Shown here piece after piece: positions 13,891-21,668 of a stretch of 27,016 nt of DNA. The DNA comes from a virus: IMG/VR virus record IMGVR_UViG_3300031696_000042, positions 1-27,016 of that record, one strand, 5' to 3'. How positions within the stretch are numbered: position 1 is the stretch's first letter; every line of letters starts with the position of its first letter. The translations under genes were made by a program, and so were the position numbers. Under the pieces are notes generated by a model that ran no database searches, was not told the origin of the DNA, and saw only the letters and a program-made list of their open reading frames with translations.

Positions 13891-14325
13891 TCAGCGTTTC
13901 TTGCCACTATGGAAGATATCTGCTTCAGTTACGATCCGGAATTGCACACCTTTGTGTTTACACCATTTAGCTGCCGCTTCCCATTTGGCATGATTGATGG
14001 CGATTGCAAGTTTATCACGCTGACTTGTCTTTACGCCCAATCTTGTTTGACTTGACGGCTTAATCTCAATAAGCTCGGCTCGCTTAGATCCAGTTTTACT
14101 TTGATACATTATAAAAAAATCAGGAACGTAAATGCTTTGCTTGCCTGTTAGGGGATTACGATAAGGTATTCGTATCGACTCGCTTGCCCAGTTTATAATA
14201 CTTGGGTGATTATCAGCAAAACGCATAAAAGCATGTTCCCAACTGCTTCTGTAGCGAGGAGGCTTATTGCCTGCATATTTGCTAGGGTTAGCAACTTCAT
14301 ATAATCCATTAGCCCAGTTAGGCAT
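13891..14325 (-). CDS. gp4: Head completion protein gp4 (nuclease-like)
   Basis: T4 gp4 (also called gp50/65) completes the DNA-filled head before tail joining and has a nuclease-type fold. The 144-aa protein matches T4 gp4 (150 aa) along its length: an N-terminal Lys-Tyr segment, YRSSWEHAFMRFADNHP (25-41), INWASESIRIPY (44-55), VPDFFI (67-72), IEIKP (86-90) and KGVQFRIVTE near the end. Putative metal-binding residues of a PD-(D/E)xK-like site are Glu30, Asp69, Glu87 and Lys89. ATG is preceded by AGGGA. It lies between the 125-aa protein and the GNAT gene. Confidence 0.92.
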   Translation of the reverse strand: MPNWANGLYEVANPSKYAGNKPPRYRSSWEHAFMRFADNHPSIINWASESIRIPYRNPLTGKQSIYVPDFFIMYQSKTGSKRAELIEIKPSSQTRLGVKTSQRDKLAIAINHAKWEAAAKWCKHKGVQFRIVTEADIFHSGKKR

Positions 14326-14358
14326 TCTATTTCCCTAACTCTATCATGTCACAGCAGC

Positions 14359-14736
14359 TCATGGTGCTACTTGTCTATTATTCTCTGCGCTCGGAATAAC
14401 TGGAAGTTTGTACCCGATTAGACTCGTGCCTGATCTAGATAAATTAAACACTAGCCCCAATGTCTTTTGATAATCTGGTGTATCTATCTTGTCAATAATA
14501 TCCTGTGGATATACACCCATTTTGCTTGCTGCTATCAAAACAGCAACAGTATTTGCAGCGATGGCGTCTTCATTAATTCCTGTTGTATCTTTAGCTCTAA
14601 AAAATGCCTTAACTACATCATATTCACTTGGATTAACAGTTACCGTTTCTTCAAAATATTCTTCAAAATACTGTTTTACTTTCTCATCTATAGAGTTATC
14701 TGGATTAATTATAGGTACTGATGTATCAATTGCCAT
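14359..14736 (-). CDS. Virion-associated conserved protein, 125 aa
   Basis: This small mostly helical protein has an acidic N-terminal half (VKQYFEEYFEETVTVNP) and a central YDVVKAFFRAKDTTG, followed by NTVAVLIAASKMGVYPQDII. It ends in LVFNLSRSGTSLIGY and a Pro-rich tail. I recall comparable proteins in marine T4-like phages annotated as virion proteins, with no T4 equivalent I can name. It starts on the last base of the preceding stop (TAATG), so it is translated with the tube-like 459-aa protein. A tail or baseplate role is inferred from that coupling. Confidence 0.7.
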   Translation of the reverse strand: MAIDTSVPIINPDNSIDEKVKQYFEEYFEETVTVNPSEYDVVKAFFRAKDTTGINEDAIAANTVAVLIAASKMGVYPQDIIDKIDTPDYQKTLGLVFNLSRSGTSLIGYKLPVIPSAENNRQVAP

Positions 14737-16115
14737 TAAATTGTCTTTCCAAATTCTAAGTCAAGGCGTTCATTTAGTAGTTGTAATTCTCTTAACGCAC
14801 TAGGATCAATATTACCAAGGTTACGCTGGTTATCTATTCTAGTAGTTACTCTGTCCACTTGAGATTCTAACTCTAGACGTCGTTGATTCTTTGTGTTAGT
14901 TTGTGTGCCACCATTAAATAAATTAGCAAAATTGTCGCTTAATTTATTTGGCGTCGAGGTCGTGCCATCATTGGCTGGTATTGCGATTGCATTACCAATT
15001 GAGTTAACTATGTCGCCAAGTGAGTTAGCAAACGTTGATGTGGTAATTACTTGATTATTACTAACTACCTTATTACTAGTGGGAAGTCTTACAGTTCTAT
15101 CCACAGTATTAATCCGGTTAGGGCGGCCGGACCCTGTTAGTGTTGTACTTCCTTGCGTAGTTGGCACAATAATATCATTAAATGGATTTTCCCCACGTAA
15201 TATGGAGCCTATTATACGGGTTCCATCTTTTTCTAATACTGCGCCCAAATCAATGTTTTTAACCTCGTTAAAAACTACTCCGCCTTTAATTACTGCACCT
15301 AATATATTACCACTGAACAGGTCTTTTGCAATAGAACCGGCAGTATCAAGTAGGCCGCCTTGGAATAATACAGTGTCCTCTAATAACCCACCAAATTGCC
15401 CAAGTGGACTTGGTGTAGTATCATAATGTATTGTGCCAAAACCTTTTGGATTTATATTATTAACAAACCCTGTTGCATACTTAACCGTTTCATAGGTTAC
15501 TCCTATATTATGTTCCATTAATTGGCCTGATGCATACGAATGATTATCGTGACCGAATGAAGTTATCATAGGATTAATTAGAGTATACTCAGCAAACCGC
15601 TTCTGGTACATACTATAAATTCTAATGTCTTTAAAAAATCTGCCTTGTCCTTCTGCCAGGCCCCATTGACTATCTTTATATCCAGCATACCTATCGTTTG
15701 TGCTGTAGGCGCCGGCGCTTTGAGAGTACTGACTATCTTTGAAATAAAAGTTTTGATAGCTATGCAGGAAGCTCCGAATTAGGTCATGCTGGTCATCATG
15801 AAATGTAATGTTTATAGGATTATAATGTATTTTATGTTGACTGTGCACCTCTCTATTGTACTGATTATGCGTTTGCACATCGACACTAAAGCTAGGCAAC
15901 CCTGCTGTCTTAATTAGCATAGGTATTTCCATCTTTTCAACACTATTAAACATCTGAGCTGCTTGTGGTGTGAAATTGAAAACTACCGCAAATAAATTTT
16001 GGTAGCGAGGTTGTAATTCGTAGTTATTGTCTACAAATAATCTAGATGCATGTTGGAAATCTTTAATCTGATCTCCTTTAGCTAGTGCATTTAAAACAGT
16101 ATTAACGCTAGTCAA
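14736..16115 (-). CDS. Tail-tube-like protein, possibly gp54-type tube initiator, 459 aa
   Basis: The N-terminal half (about 30-215) has features of the contractile-tail tube fold: a LFAVVFNFTP strand, then IPMLIKTAGLPSFSVDV, YNREVHSQHKIHYNPINITF and a late YETVKYATGFV strand. The arrangement of a strand pair followed by a conserved INITFHDD recalls gp19 and the T4 baseplate tube initiator gp54. The rest is a Gly/Thr/Asn-rich linker ending in a helical tail with LELESQVDRVTTRID. It begins with TTG, chosen because AGGAG lies seven to eight bases upstream and no ATG fits. A late promoter and terminator separate it from gp19. gp54 is the best guess; a second tube paralogue is possible. Confidence 0.65.
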   Translation of the reverse strand: MTSVNTVLNALAKGDQIKDFQHASRLFVDNNYELQPRYQNLFAVVFNFTPQAAQMFNSVEKMEIPMLIKTAGLPSFSVDVQTHNQYNREVHSQHKIHYNPINITFHDDQHDLIRSFLHSYQNFYFKDSQYSQSAGAYSTNDRYAGYKDSQWGLAEGQGRFFKDIRIYSMYQKRFAEYTLINPMITSFGHDNHSYASGQLMEHNIGVTYETVKYATGFVNNINPKGFGTIHYDTTPSPLGQFGGLLEDTVLFQGGLLDTAGSIAKDLFSGNILGAVIKGGVVFNEVKNIDLGAVLEKDGTRIIGSILRGENPFNDIIVPTTQGSTTLTGSGRPNRINTVDRTVRLPTSNKVVSNNQVITTSTFANSLGDIVNSIGNAIAIPANDGTTSTPNKLSDNFANLFNGGTQTNTKNQRRLELESQVDRVTTRIDNQRNLGNIDPSALRELQLLNERLDLEFGKTI

Positions 16116-16130
16116 GATACGTCTCCTATC

Positions 16131-16142
16131 TAGTATTTATCC
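16131..16142 (-). promoter_or_regulatory. T4-type late promoter of the 459-aa gene
   Basis: The minus strand reads GGATAAATACTA, 15 bases before the TTG start and directly after the T-run of the gp19 terminator. Confidence 0.75.
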
Positions 16143-16143
16143 A

Positions 16144-16173
16144 CAAAAAAACCCCCCATACCAGGAGGGCTTA
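16144..16173 (-). terminator. Rho-independent terminator after gp19
   Basis: On the minus strand CCCTCC pairs with GGGGGG (one G-U) around a six-base loop, extended by weaker pairs, and is followed by seven T. It lies about 20 bases after the gp19 stop. Confidence 0.85.
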
Positions 16174-16194
16174 TTGTATTTGTGTTTGGAGATA

Positions 16195-16812
16195 TTACCC
16201 TGTTACTACTGAACCAAGTGTTCGCGCTACTGTTGCGCCAACGCCATCACCAATTGGTGACTGGATAGCATTATCAAATCTGATTTGAGCAGTAATAGTT
16301 GCTGCCTCAGATGATGCGTAATTAAGGTCATTATAGTTTACGTTTGTTAGGAAGCAACCATAGCACTCCCAAGTCTCAAGTACACTTGCTGCGCTGGCAC
16401 CGTTTCCGCCGTCTAATATTTCAAAACGTGTAATGAACTTATAGTCAATTCCTGACGCGGCACTAGCTTGTTCCATGACGTCAAACTGCTTCTGTACTTG
16501 TTCACCAAGTAGTCTACTTACAGCGCCATTAACATCATCACGAAAGTTAACAGTAATTTGCTCCCAAGAATGTTTGCCTGCTAGGTAAACACGTGAGTTA
16601 TAAACTGGAATTTCCATTTCTTCAAATGTAACGCTAGGTCGAGTAATATCTATTACTTGCTTAGTTAATTCCGTACGTGGAGTAGACACGCCTAAGTTCT
16701 CAAATAACGCACGAAAGCGGTATTTAAGTTTTGGCATAAGCAAGCCTTGTGAGCTTGCTGATTGATCACTGTCTAATGGTACAGTAAATTTTGTTAGTGA
16801 TGAAACTGACAT
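16195..16812 (-). CDS. gp19: Tail tube protein gp19
   Basis: gp19 stacks in hexameric rings to make the inner tube of the contractile tail. At 205 aa it is longer than T4 gp19 (163 aa) but typical for marine relatives. Visible elements: LMPKLKYRFRALFENLG (25-41), then ITRPSVTFEEMEIPVYNSRV, GKHSWEQITVNFRDD, the central LLGEQVQKQFDVM helix, RFEILDG, and a WECYGCFLTNVNYNDLNYAS strand pair near the end. ATG is preceded by CAGGAG with nine bases. It is a single-gene late unit with its own promoter and terminator, between the sheath gene and the tube-like gene. Confidence 0.93.
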   Translation of the reverse strand: MSVSSLTKFTVPLDSDQSASSQGLLMPKLKYRFRALFENLGVSTPRTELTKQVIDITRPSVTFEEMEIPVYNSRVYLAGKHSWEQITVNFRDDVNGAVSRLLGEQVQKQFDVMEQASAASGIDYKFITRFEILDGGNGASAASVLETWECYGCFLTNVNYNDLNYASSEAATITAQIRFDNAIQSPIGDGVGATVARTLGSVVTG

Positions 16813-16842
16813 ATTGTCCGACTCCTGTAATTCTTTTATAAA

Positions 16843-16852
16843 AGTATTTATC
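16843..16852 (-). promoter_or_regulatory. T4-type late promoter of gp19
   Basis: The minus strand reads GATAAATACT, about 30 bases before the gp19 ATG and ten bases after the sheath terminator. Confidence 0.75.
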
Positions 16853-16861
16853 TGTTATGCG

Positions 16862-16898
16862 TTAATAAAAATGGGGGGTAAACTGTATACCCCCCATT
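16862..16898 (-). terminator. Rho-independent terminator after gp18
   Basis: AATGGGGGGTA (16870-16880) and TACCCCCCATT (16888-16898) form a perfect 11-bp stem with a seven-base loop. On the minus strand it is followed by a T-rich tract. It lies about 20 bases after the sheath stop codon. Confidence 0.88.
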
Positions 16899-16919
16899 AA
16901 TTTCTGCTTTCTACGCTAT

Positions 16920-19900
16920 TTAAACGCTATTTGAAGAGGCTATACTGCCGCTTGCAATCTCACCTGTATTTTTAAGTCTGATTGGAATATATATAAATTC
17001 CGTAGCCTTTGTTGGTTCAATTGCTATATCAACATATAGTTCATTACGATCAATTCTGTCATTTGTATTATTTGATTCATCACAAACAACCAAATAATCG
17101 TAAATACCGCGTTTTGCAACCAGATCATTCATATACTGCTCAATCTGCTCTTTGAGTTCGTCTCTTGTAATCTTATCATTTGGTTCAAATACAAAACCAA
17201 ACGCTGTGCGTTGAATTGTCTTACGCATAACAGCAACAAGCCTTGCTACGTTAATACGATCCAGTGCACTTGTGGTTGCTGCTCGTGTCTTATTACCATA
17301 GTTAAGAATGCCAGTTCCATTAAAGAATGTAATTGGATTCACTCTATTTGAATAAAGTGTATCTCTTACGCTTTCACGCACATTGTCAACATTAAATTCA
17401 CCTGTTGCACTATTGACATAACCAATGGATGTAACATTATCAACTAACCCCCTGCGTGTTCCAGCTGGAGCAAACCATTGATAACTTTGATCATCACTAC
17501 GTGCAATTGTTCTTAGCATCATATGACTTGCTGGGACCGTAATAGTTTTGCCATTTAAATCTGTTGTCTGCCCTGATGGGTAAAATACACCTAAATATGC
17601 ATCACTACTTACAAGGCCAACTTCGCCGTTATCAGCAGCTAATGACGCATTAGTTGCCCAATTCTGGATCGCTGTACCTGAGGCCGATAATCTAATTGGA
17701 GTATCACCAACAACAAACCCTGTATTTCTACGATCGTTATTTAGGCTTACCATATTCGCAATAAGTTCTGGATACCCCGGGGCTGCGATGAGGTTGAAGT
17801 CTCTACTATCTTCACGTAGTTCTTCACTAGAATCAATTGCTGATTTCATTGCTGCTACAACAACACTACGCACTGCCTTGCGGCCCATGTACGGTGAACC
17901 GTCATTTTTGTTGCCACTAGCTGTTACCCACGCATCCTTCTCTGTTGGAAGTGTTGGATAAAGTGTTGTGCTGCTAAAGTTTGTGCGACTAAAGTAGTTA
18001 CTACGGAATTTTTTAACACCGTATGTACTTCTCCGTGTATTAAACAGCAGCATACCACGCGGGTAAATTGCTGGATCTGGTTTATCAATATCAACTACGT
18101 CACTTGTTAGTAAACTCTTGGTTGTTGACACTGTACCAGTGACGACATCTGTGGTCGTATCACCCATAAAGCGAGCGTCATTAAACAGGATGCCATTTTC
18201 TGTTAGTTGATCTGTGTTATCAATCAATACCCATGCATTTTCGCCGTTATCAAGTTGATAACGATAAATCATCGGATAGTTTTCAAGATCACTTGAATCC
18301 AACCATAAATCACCAACAACTAATGCAGTTTGGTCACTCTGCGTAGTTGGCTCAGTTGTACTAATAATAACACCACTTGGATCAGTGAGACTAAGATCAA
18401 AACCACGTGCATCGGTTACATTCTGATAACCTTTCCAAATAGTACCGTTATGGATCATAACATCAACTTCAAATCCAGTATGGTACCAGTAACTGTTGTC
18501 TACTGGATCAGCGGTTGGTGAACTTGTAGCTGCTGTGTATGTTGGTGCAACCCAGTTACTAATAATTAAGTCACTGCTATTACCTGCACGTATCTGGCCA
18601 GATGTGACAGCTGCAACTAATCCTGCATCAGCAAGTGGCGTGCCACTTGTATCTTTAGCAACTATGATTCCGCCCAATGCGTGTGTCAATTTTAAATAGC
18701 CGTCACTTGTAACTTCAGCACTAACATTAGCAACGTTAGCACCATTAATATCACTAGCTAGTGTTAATAATGTTGTGCCTGTTGTTGTAACTGTAGTAGG
18801 GCTAGACATTGCAGTACTATTTGCTGCGCTTGTACTGAGTGTAAATGTCTCAGATGCTGATATTGGACTAGCTGCATTAATGTTACCAGTAACTTCCATA
18901 ATACCCGTAGCATATCTACGGAATATTTTATAAGTTGCTGTGTCGTTTTCAGTTACGTCATATTGGGTATAATAAGTTCCAACTAAAATTGCCTTACCGC
19001 CGGTTGTGTCTAAATTTTTATTAGCAGTTTGGTCATTCTCATATAATAGTGCACTTATGCCATCAAATTGAGAAGTTATTGTGTTATAATAAGAAGTGTC
19101 TAATTGTGCACCTAGGTTGCTTGCAGTTGTTTTAACCCAAATACTACCAGCTGGGCGTGATACTGTGTCTGTACTTTTCCATTCTGGAACTGTGTAATGT
19201 GCACTCTGTTGAATTAGTGGGCAAGCATATGTTGCTGCTGTTAATCCGCCGGCACTTAGGATTGTGCCACTAGCATTAGCAAGTATAATTTTACCATCTG
19301 TGGTTGAGCCGTCACTAGCTGCAGAACTTGTAGCATAAATCTCAATCTTGTTGTTAACTGCTGCGGCCGTAACACCAGTAATGCTGGCGCTAGTAATACT
19401 AGATGCTAGTGCAGTTACTGTCGTGCCACTCAGTGTAACGGTTGTGCTATTAATTGTAATAGTGTTGCCGTTAACTAGAGTAGGACTTGCTACTGTTCCT
19501 GTGATAGACGCCCAGCTTGTCTGCCATGTGCTACCACCAACTAATACCCACGCATTGCTGCGGTTCTTATAATATACGGGATTACTTGTATTTGTTGCTA
19601 CTACTGCATATTCACCAATTGCGCCAATTGAAGTCTTTGGAACTCCAGTATCTAAATCTGAGGCAAGGGTGATAACCCGTGGTACCTTATTAGTAAATGC
19701 GCCTGTGCTTGGGTTCCATTCAAAGACACCCCAGCGGCTATCTGATCCGGTATCTAACCAAATAGTACCATTAGTTGGTGCGCCAGTTGGGCGGCCTGTG
19801 TTCGATGCTAGTTCTGCAAGGTCAATATTTGCACGAGTTACGTATGCTCTGTTGCTTACGCCTAGTAGGCTGTATGCTGCCATAAGCCCATACTCGTTAA

Positions 19901-20165
19901 TTTCATATCCGTGTATAGGAGTTCCTGCGCCAGTTTGGTAAAAGGCTGGATTACCAAACGTAGTAGTAAGCTCGCGCTGACTACCGATAAGATAAGTTTT
20001 ACCAGCATTTGCGGTTGTGGTTCCTGCGGCGGTTCCTGTACCAGCGCCGGTATTTTTGTCTGATGCCGTAGCAATTATAATGCTTGCGACTGTTCCTGTG
20101 TCTGAAGGTACATATTGGCTTTCGTCAATTACTGTTACCTCAACACCTGGTGATACTAATGCCAT
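16920..20165 (-). CDS. gp18: Tail sheath protein gp18, enlarged
   Basis: gp18 forms the contractile sheath that drives the tube through the cell envelope. The 1081-aa protein begins with the standard MALVSPGVEVTVIDES. Its C-terminal 370 residues carry sheath hallmarks: NLIAAPGYPELIANM, DRRNTGFVVGD, the NPITFFNGTGILNYGNKT segment, and a final FVFEPNDKITRDELKEQIE and IYIPIRL strand. It is far longer than T4 gp18 (659 aa). The extra length lies about 125-650 and consists of repeated modules: several GxxWxxT-type beta units near 133, 340, 556 and 617, and two related Thr/Val/Ala-rich units at about 228-313 and 435-516. Start: ATG with GAGGAT upstream. Expressed as its own late unit. Confidence 0.95.
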   Translation of the reverse strand: MALVSPGVEVTVIDESQYVPSDTGTVASIIIATASDKNTGAGTGTAAGTTTANAGKTYLIGSQRELTTTFGNPAFYQTGAGTPIHGYEINEYGLMAAYSLLGVSNRAYVTRANIDLAELASNTGRPTGAPTNGTIWLDTGSDSRWGVFEWNPSTGAFTNKVPRVITLASDLDTGVPKTSIGAIGEYAVVATNTSNPVYYKNRSNAWVLVGGSTWQTSWASITGTVASPTLVNGNTITINSTTVTLSGTTVTALASSITSASITGVTAAAVNNKIEIYATSSAASDGSTTDGKIILANASGTILSAGGLTAATYACPLIQQSAHYTVPEWKSTDTVSRPAGSIWVKTTASNLGAQLDTSYYNTITSQFDGISALLYENDQTANKNLDTTGGKAILVGTYYTQYDVTENDTATYKIFRRYATGIMEVTGNINAASPISASETFTLSTSAANSTAMSSPTTVTTTGTTLLTLASDINGANVANVSAEVTSDGYLKLTHALGGIIVAKDTSGTPLADAGLVAAVTSGQIRAGNSSDLIISNWVAPTYTAATSSPTADPVDNSYWYHTGFEVDVMIHNGTIWKGYQNVTDARGFDLSLTDPSGVIISTTEPTTQSDQTALVVGDLWLDSSDLENYPMIYRYQLDNGENAWVLIDNTDQLTENGILFNDARFMGDTTTDVVTGTVSTTKSLLTSDVVDIDKPDPAIYPRGMLLFNTRRSTYGVKKFRSNYFSRTNFSSTTLYPTLPTEKDAWVTASGNKNDGSPYMGRKAVRSVVVAAMKSAIDSSEELREDSRDFNLIAAPGYPELIANMVSLNNDRRNTGFVVGDTPIRLSASGTAIQNWATNASLAADNGEVGLVSSDAYLGVFYPSGQTTDLNGKTITVPASHMMLRTIARSDDQSYQWFAPAGTRRGLVDNVTSIGYVNSATGEFNVDNVRESVRDTLYSNRVNPITFFNGTGILNYGNKTRAATTSALDRINVARLVAVMRKTIQRTAFGFVFEPNDKITRDELKEQIEQYMNDLVAKRGIYDYLVVCDESNNTNDRIDRNELYVDIAIEPTKATEFIYIPIRLKNTGEIASGSIASSNSV

Positions 20166-20200
20166 GTTTTATATCCTCAATATAAGAGATCTCTGTTACG

Positions 20201-20210
20201 GTATTTATCG
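20201..20210 (-). promoter_or_regulatory. T4-type late promoter of gp18
   Basis: The minus strand reads CGATAAATAC, about 35 bases before the sheath ATG. Confidence 0.72.
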
Positions 20211-20256
20211 ATATGCTCTGAAATAGCTTGTTTTGCAAGCACCCTTTAAAGGTTCG

Positions 20257-20268
20257 TGTAAATACTAC
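20257..20268 (+). promoter_or_regulatory. Late-promoter-like element abutting the zinc-ribbon gene
   Basis: TGTAAATACTAC on the plus strand ends one base before ATG 20270. A T4-type start would fall on the start codon. No ribosome-binding site lies at a normal distance (AAAGG ends 18 bases upstream). Confidence 0.4.
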
Positions 20269-20269
20269 T

Positions 20270-20611
20270 ATGCGTCCTATATGTATCCAATGTAATTCAA
20301 TTCCATGTGCTGTGAATTATCACCGCAAGGGAAAAATTCACTATAGGAGGTTGTGCGAGTCGTGTTGGAAAAAACAAAAAAAAGAACGTCTGCCAAAGCA
20401 TCCACGTTGGTTTATGGCGGGATACAGGATGAAACATACATGCGAAAATTGCGGATATAAGCCGACGCTGCAAGAACAATTAGTAGTATTTTATGTAGAT
20501 GGGAATCGTGAGCACATTAACTCAATGAATTTAATAACGCTATGTTTAAATTGTAATGTGGAAATTAGTGTTACTGGTTGGAATCGCGGAGATCTGCTAG
20601 AAGACTTGTAA
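20270..20611 (+). CDS. Zinc-ribbon / HNH-like protein, 113 aa
   Basis: The protein has four Cys pairs: CIQC (residues 5-8), CESC, CENC and CLNC, enough for two zinc sites. The second pair of clusters, with a HTCENCGYK start, a VFYVDGN strand and INSMNLITLCLNCN, has the layout of HNH-type nucleases, but the usual catalytic His-His is not complete (VDGN where a His-x-Asp-His would be expected to vary), so cleavage is uncertain. Very similar small proteins recur in marine T4-like phages as I recall them. ATG 20270 is preferred because it begins MRPICIQCN; an upstream TTG at 20228 is in frame but unsupported. Its 3' end overlaps the oppositely oriented dNMP kinase gene by 41 bases. Confidence 0.75.
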   Translation: MRPICIQCNSIPCAVNYHRKGKIHYRRLCESCWKKQKKERLPKHPRWFMAGYRMKHTCENCGYKPTLQEQLVVFYVDGNREHINSMNLITLCLNCNVEISVTGWNRGDLLEDL

Positions 20612-21191
20612 CACTTAGTTGTAGCTCTTCAATAGAACTATCATTTGTAATAAGATAGTTAGGCGTAACCCCAGCCCAACTATACTCACTAGCATGGATG
20701 TCTGGATAGATTTGAGGCATCCCTTCCGGGTTAGATGCTGCTAATTCAAACCAGTCCGGATCATCTCCCTGCTTAACACGCACAACTACTCCGCCTAGTC
20801 TTCGTACCATAGAAACCTCGTTAGGGAATCGAACATCTGTTATTACTGTATTATTTTTGGAATCTACGATTCTAGACTCCATACTTAGTATCCATATATT
20901 TTGATGAAAGTGATTACGGAAAACTTCAGTACCCATTAACTGTAATGCTAGCCGGGGGCTAAAATCTGGAATAGCTAACCGTTCAGACCACCAATCATCA
21001 ACAGTCTCTCTCCATTGCCTGCTCTTAACAGTCGCACCCTCGAGCAATTCCCTGTCCCAATTAAATACTGAGGCTGTTGCATCTTTGAGTGATTTTGCAA
21101 AACTCTCGTGTTTGAAGCCTTGCTCGACAAGCATATCACCAACAGTTCCTTTGCCGGCGCCTATGAGTCCTATAATTCCTACAATAGTCAT
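20571..21191 (-). CDS. gp1: Deoxynucleoside monophosphate kinase (gp1-type)
   Basis: This enzyme phosphorylates dNMPs to dNDPs to supply phage DNA synthesis. The 206-aa protein starts with the kinase P-loop GLIGAGKGT (8-16), followed by FAKSLKDATASVFNWDRELL, PRLALQLMGTEVFR, and ITDVRFPNEVSMVRRLGGVV with the DVRFPNE motif characteristic of this family. The length is slightly below T4 gp1 (241 aa). No ribosome-binding site precedes ATG; an extended -10 promoter ends six bases upstream, so the message may be leaderless. The last 41 bases overlap the 3' end of the zinc-ribbon gene on the other strand. Confidence 0.9.
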   Translation of the reverse strand: MTIVGIIGLIGAGKGTVGDMLVEQGFKHESFAKSLKDATASVFNWDRELLEGATVKSRQWRETVDDWWSERLAIPDFSPRLALQLMGTEVFRNHFHQNIWILSMESRIVDSKNNTVITDVRFPNEVSMVRRLGGVVVRVKQGDDPDWFELAASNPEGMPQIYPDIHASEYSWAGVTPNYLITNDSSIEELQLSVTSLLADLRDSNQ

Positions 21192-21197
21192 GTATGT

Positions 21198-21225
21198 ATT
21201 ATAACATAAATTTACTTGTTGTCCA
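21198..21225 (-). promoter_or_regulatory. Sigma70-like promoter with extended -10, dNMP kinase
   Basis: On the minus strand, TGGACA (21220-21225), a 16-base spacer and TATAAT (21198-21203) preceded by TG-T give an extended -10 promoter. Six bases separate TATAAT from the dNMP kinase ATG, so the predicted start is the start codon itself. Confidence 0.65.
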
Positions 21226-21319
21226 ATAAAAAGTTGAGGACTACTTCAGCGTAGGATTCATTACCTGGCCAAGCGCCGGAGTTTCTATATGCTCTAGTTC
21301 TAATAATCTCATACAGTAT
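21212..21319 (-). other. Orphan 35-codon open frame without a normal start
   Basis: Directly after the TAA of the 100-aa membrane gene, in the same frame, 35 sense codons run to TAA at 21212-21214. The peptide is strikingly protein-like (EIIRTRAYRNSGAWPGNES, then YAEVVLNFLLDNK). No ATG, GTG or TTG is present; ATA, CTG or ATT would have to serve. It could be a remnant of a truncated gene, a tiny gene with a rare start, or a readthrough extension. The last 14 bases hold the -35 side of the dNMP kinase promoter. Confidence 0.35.
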
Positions 21320-21622
21320 TTAACCGATTATTTTAATAAGATATGCTACTATACCGTTTAGGAAAATAGCACATGCCACAGCGTTAACTACAATTAACGC
21401 ACGATCGTTCCAAAGAATTGCAACCCACAGCCAGCCGCTGACGCCGATAAACTGTACATACATATTCCACGGATACATGTCGTTAGTTGTCATGATCATT
21501 GCAATGATTATCACCAAAGATGATGCCCACTTCAGCCGCCAACTAAGAGGATGGTGATGTTTCGAAGGTGTTAATGTTTTTGAAGGATTTTCGTGTTCCT
21601 GCAACTCGTACTCTTCTTCCAC
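21320..21622 (-). CDS. Small membrane protein, DUF6552-like, 100 aa
   Basis: After a charged, His-rich N-terminus (about 1-27) the protein has three hydrophobic segments: about 32-45 (WASSLVIIIAMIMT), 52-70 and 77-98, with a WNDRALIVVNAVA motif between the last two. This layout and the Trp-Asn-Asp-Arg-Ala signature match my memory of DUF6552 proteins in marine bacteria and their phages. Function unknown; inner-membrane location inferred. The start is GTG at 21620-21622 with AAAGGT eight bases upstream. It follows gp13 on the same strand and may share its late transcript. Confidence 0.75.
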   Translation of the reverse strand: MEEEYELQEHENPSKTLTPSKHHHPLSWRLKWASSLVIIIAMIMTTNDMYPWNMYVQFIGVSGWLWVAILWNDRALIVVNAVACAIFLNGIVAYLIKIIG

Positions 21623-21668
21623 GGAATTTACCTTTCCGAATTAGTTGTGGATTTTGTTGTGTACTGCT

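Noticed and set aside
19348-19941. Plus-strand frames opposite the tail sheath gene
   Set aside because: They are hydrophobic shadows of Thr/Ala/Gly-rich sheath codons, without start signals.
20228-20269. TTG start adding 14 residues to the zinc-ribbon protein
   Set aside because: No ribosome-binding site, and the added residues do not resemble the conserved N-terminus beginning MRPICIQC.
21241-21312. 23-aa ATG frame (MRLLELEHIE...) overlapping the orphan 35-codon frame
   Set aside because: It lacks a ribosome-binding site, and the alternative frame is more protein-like; kept only as a note on promoter spacing.
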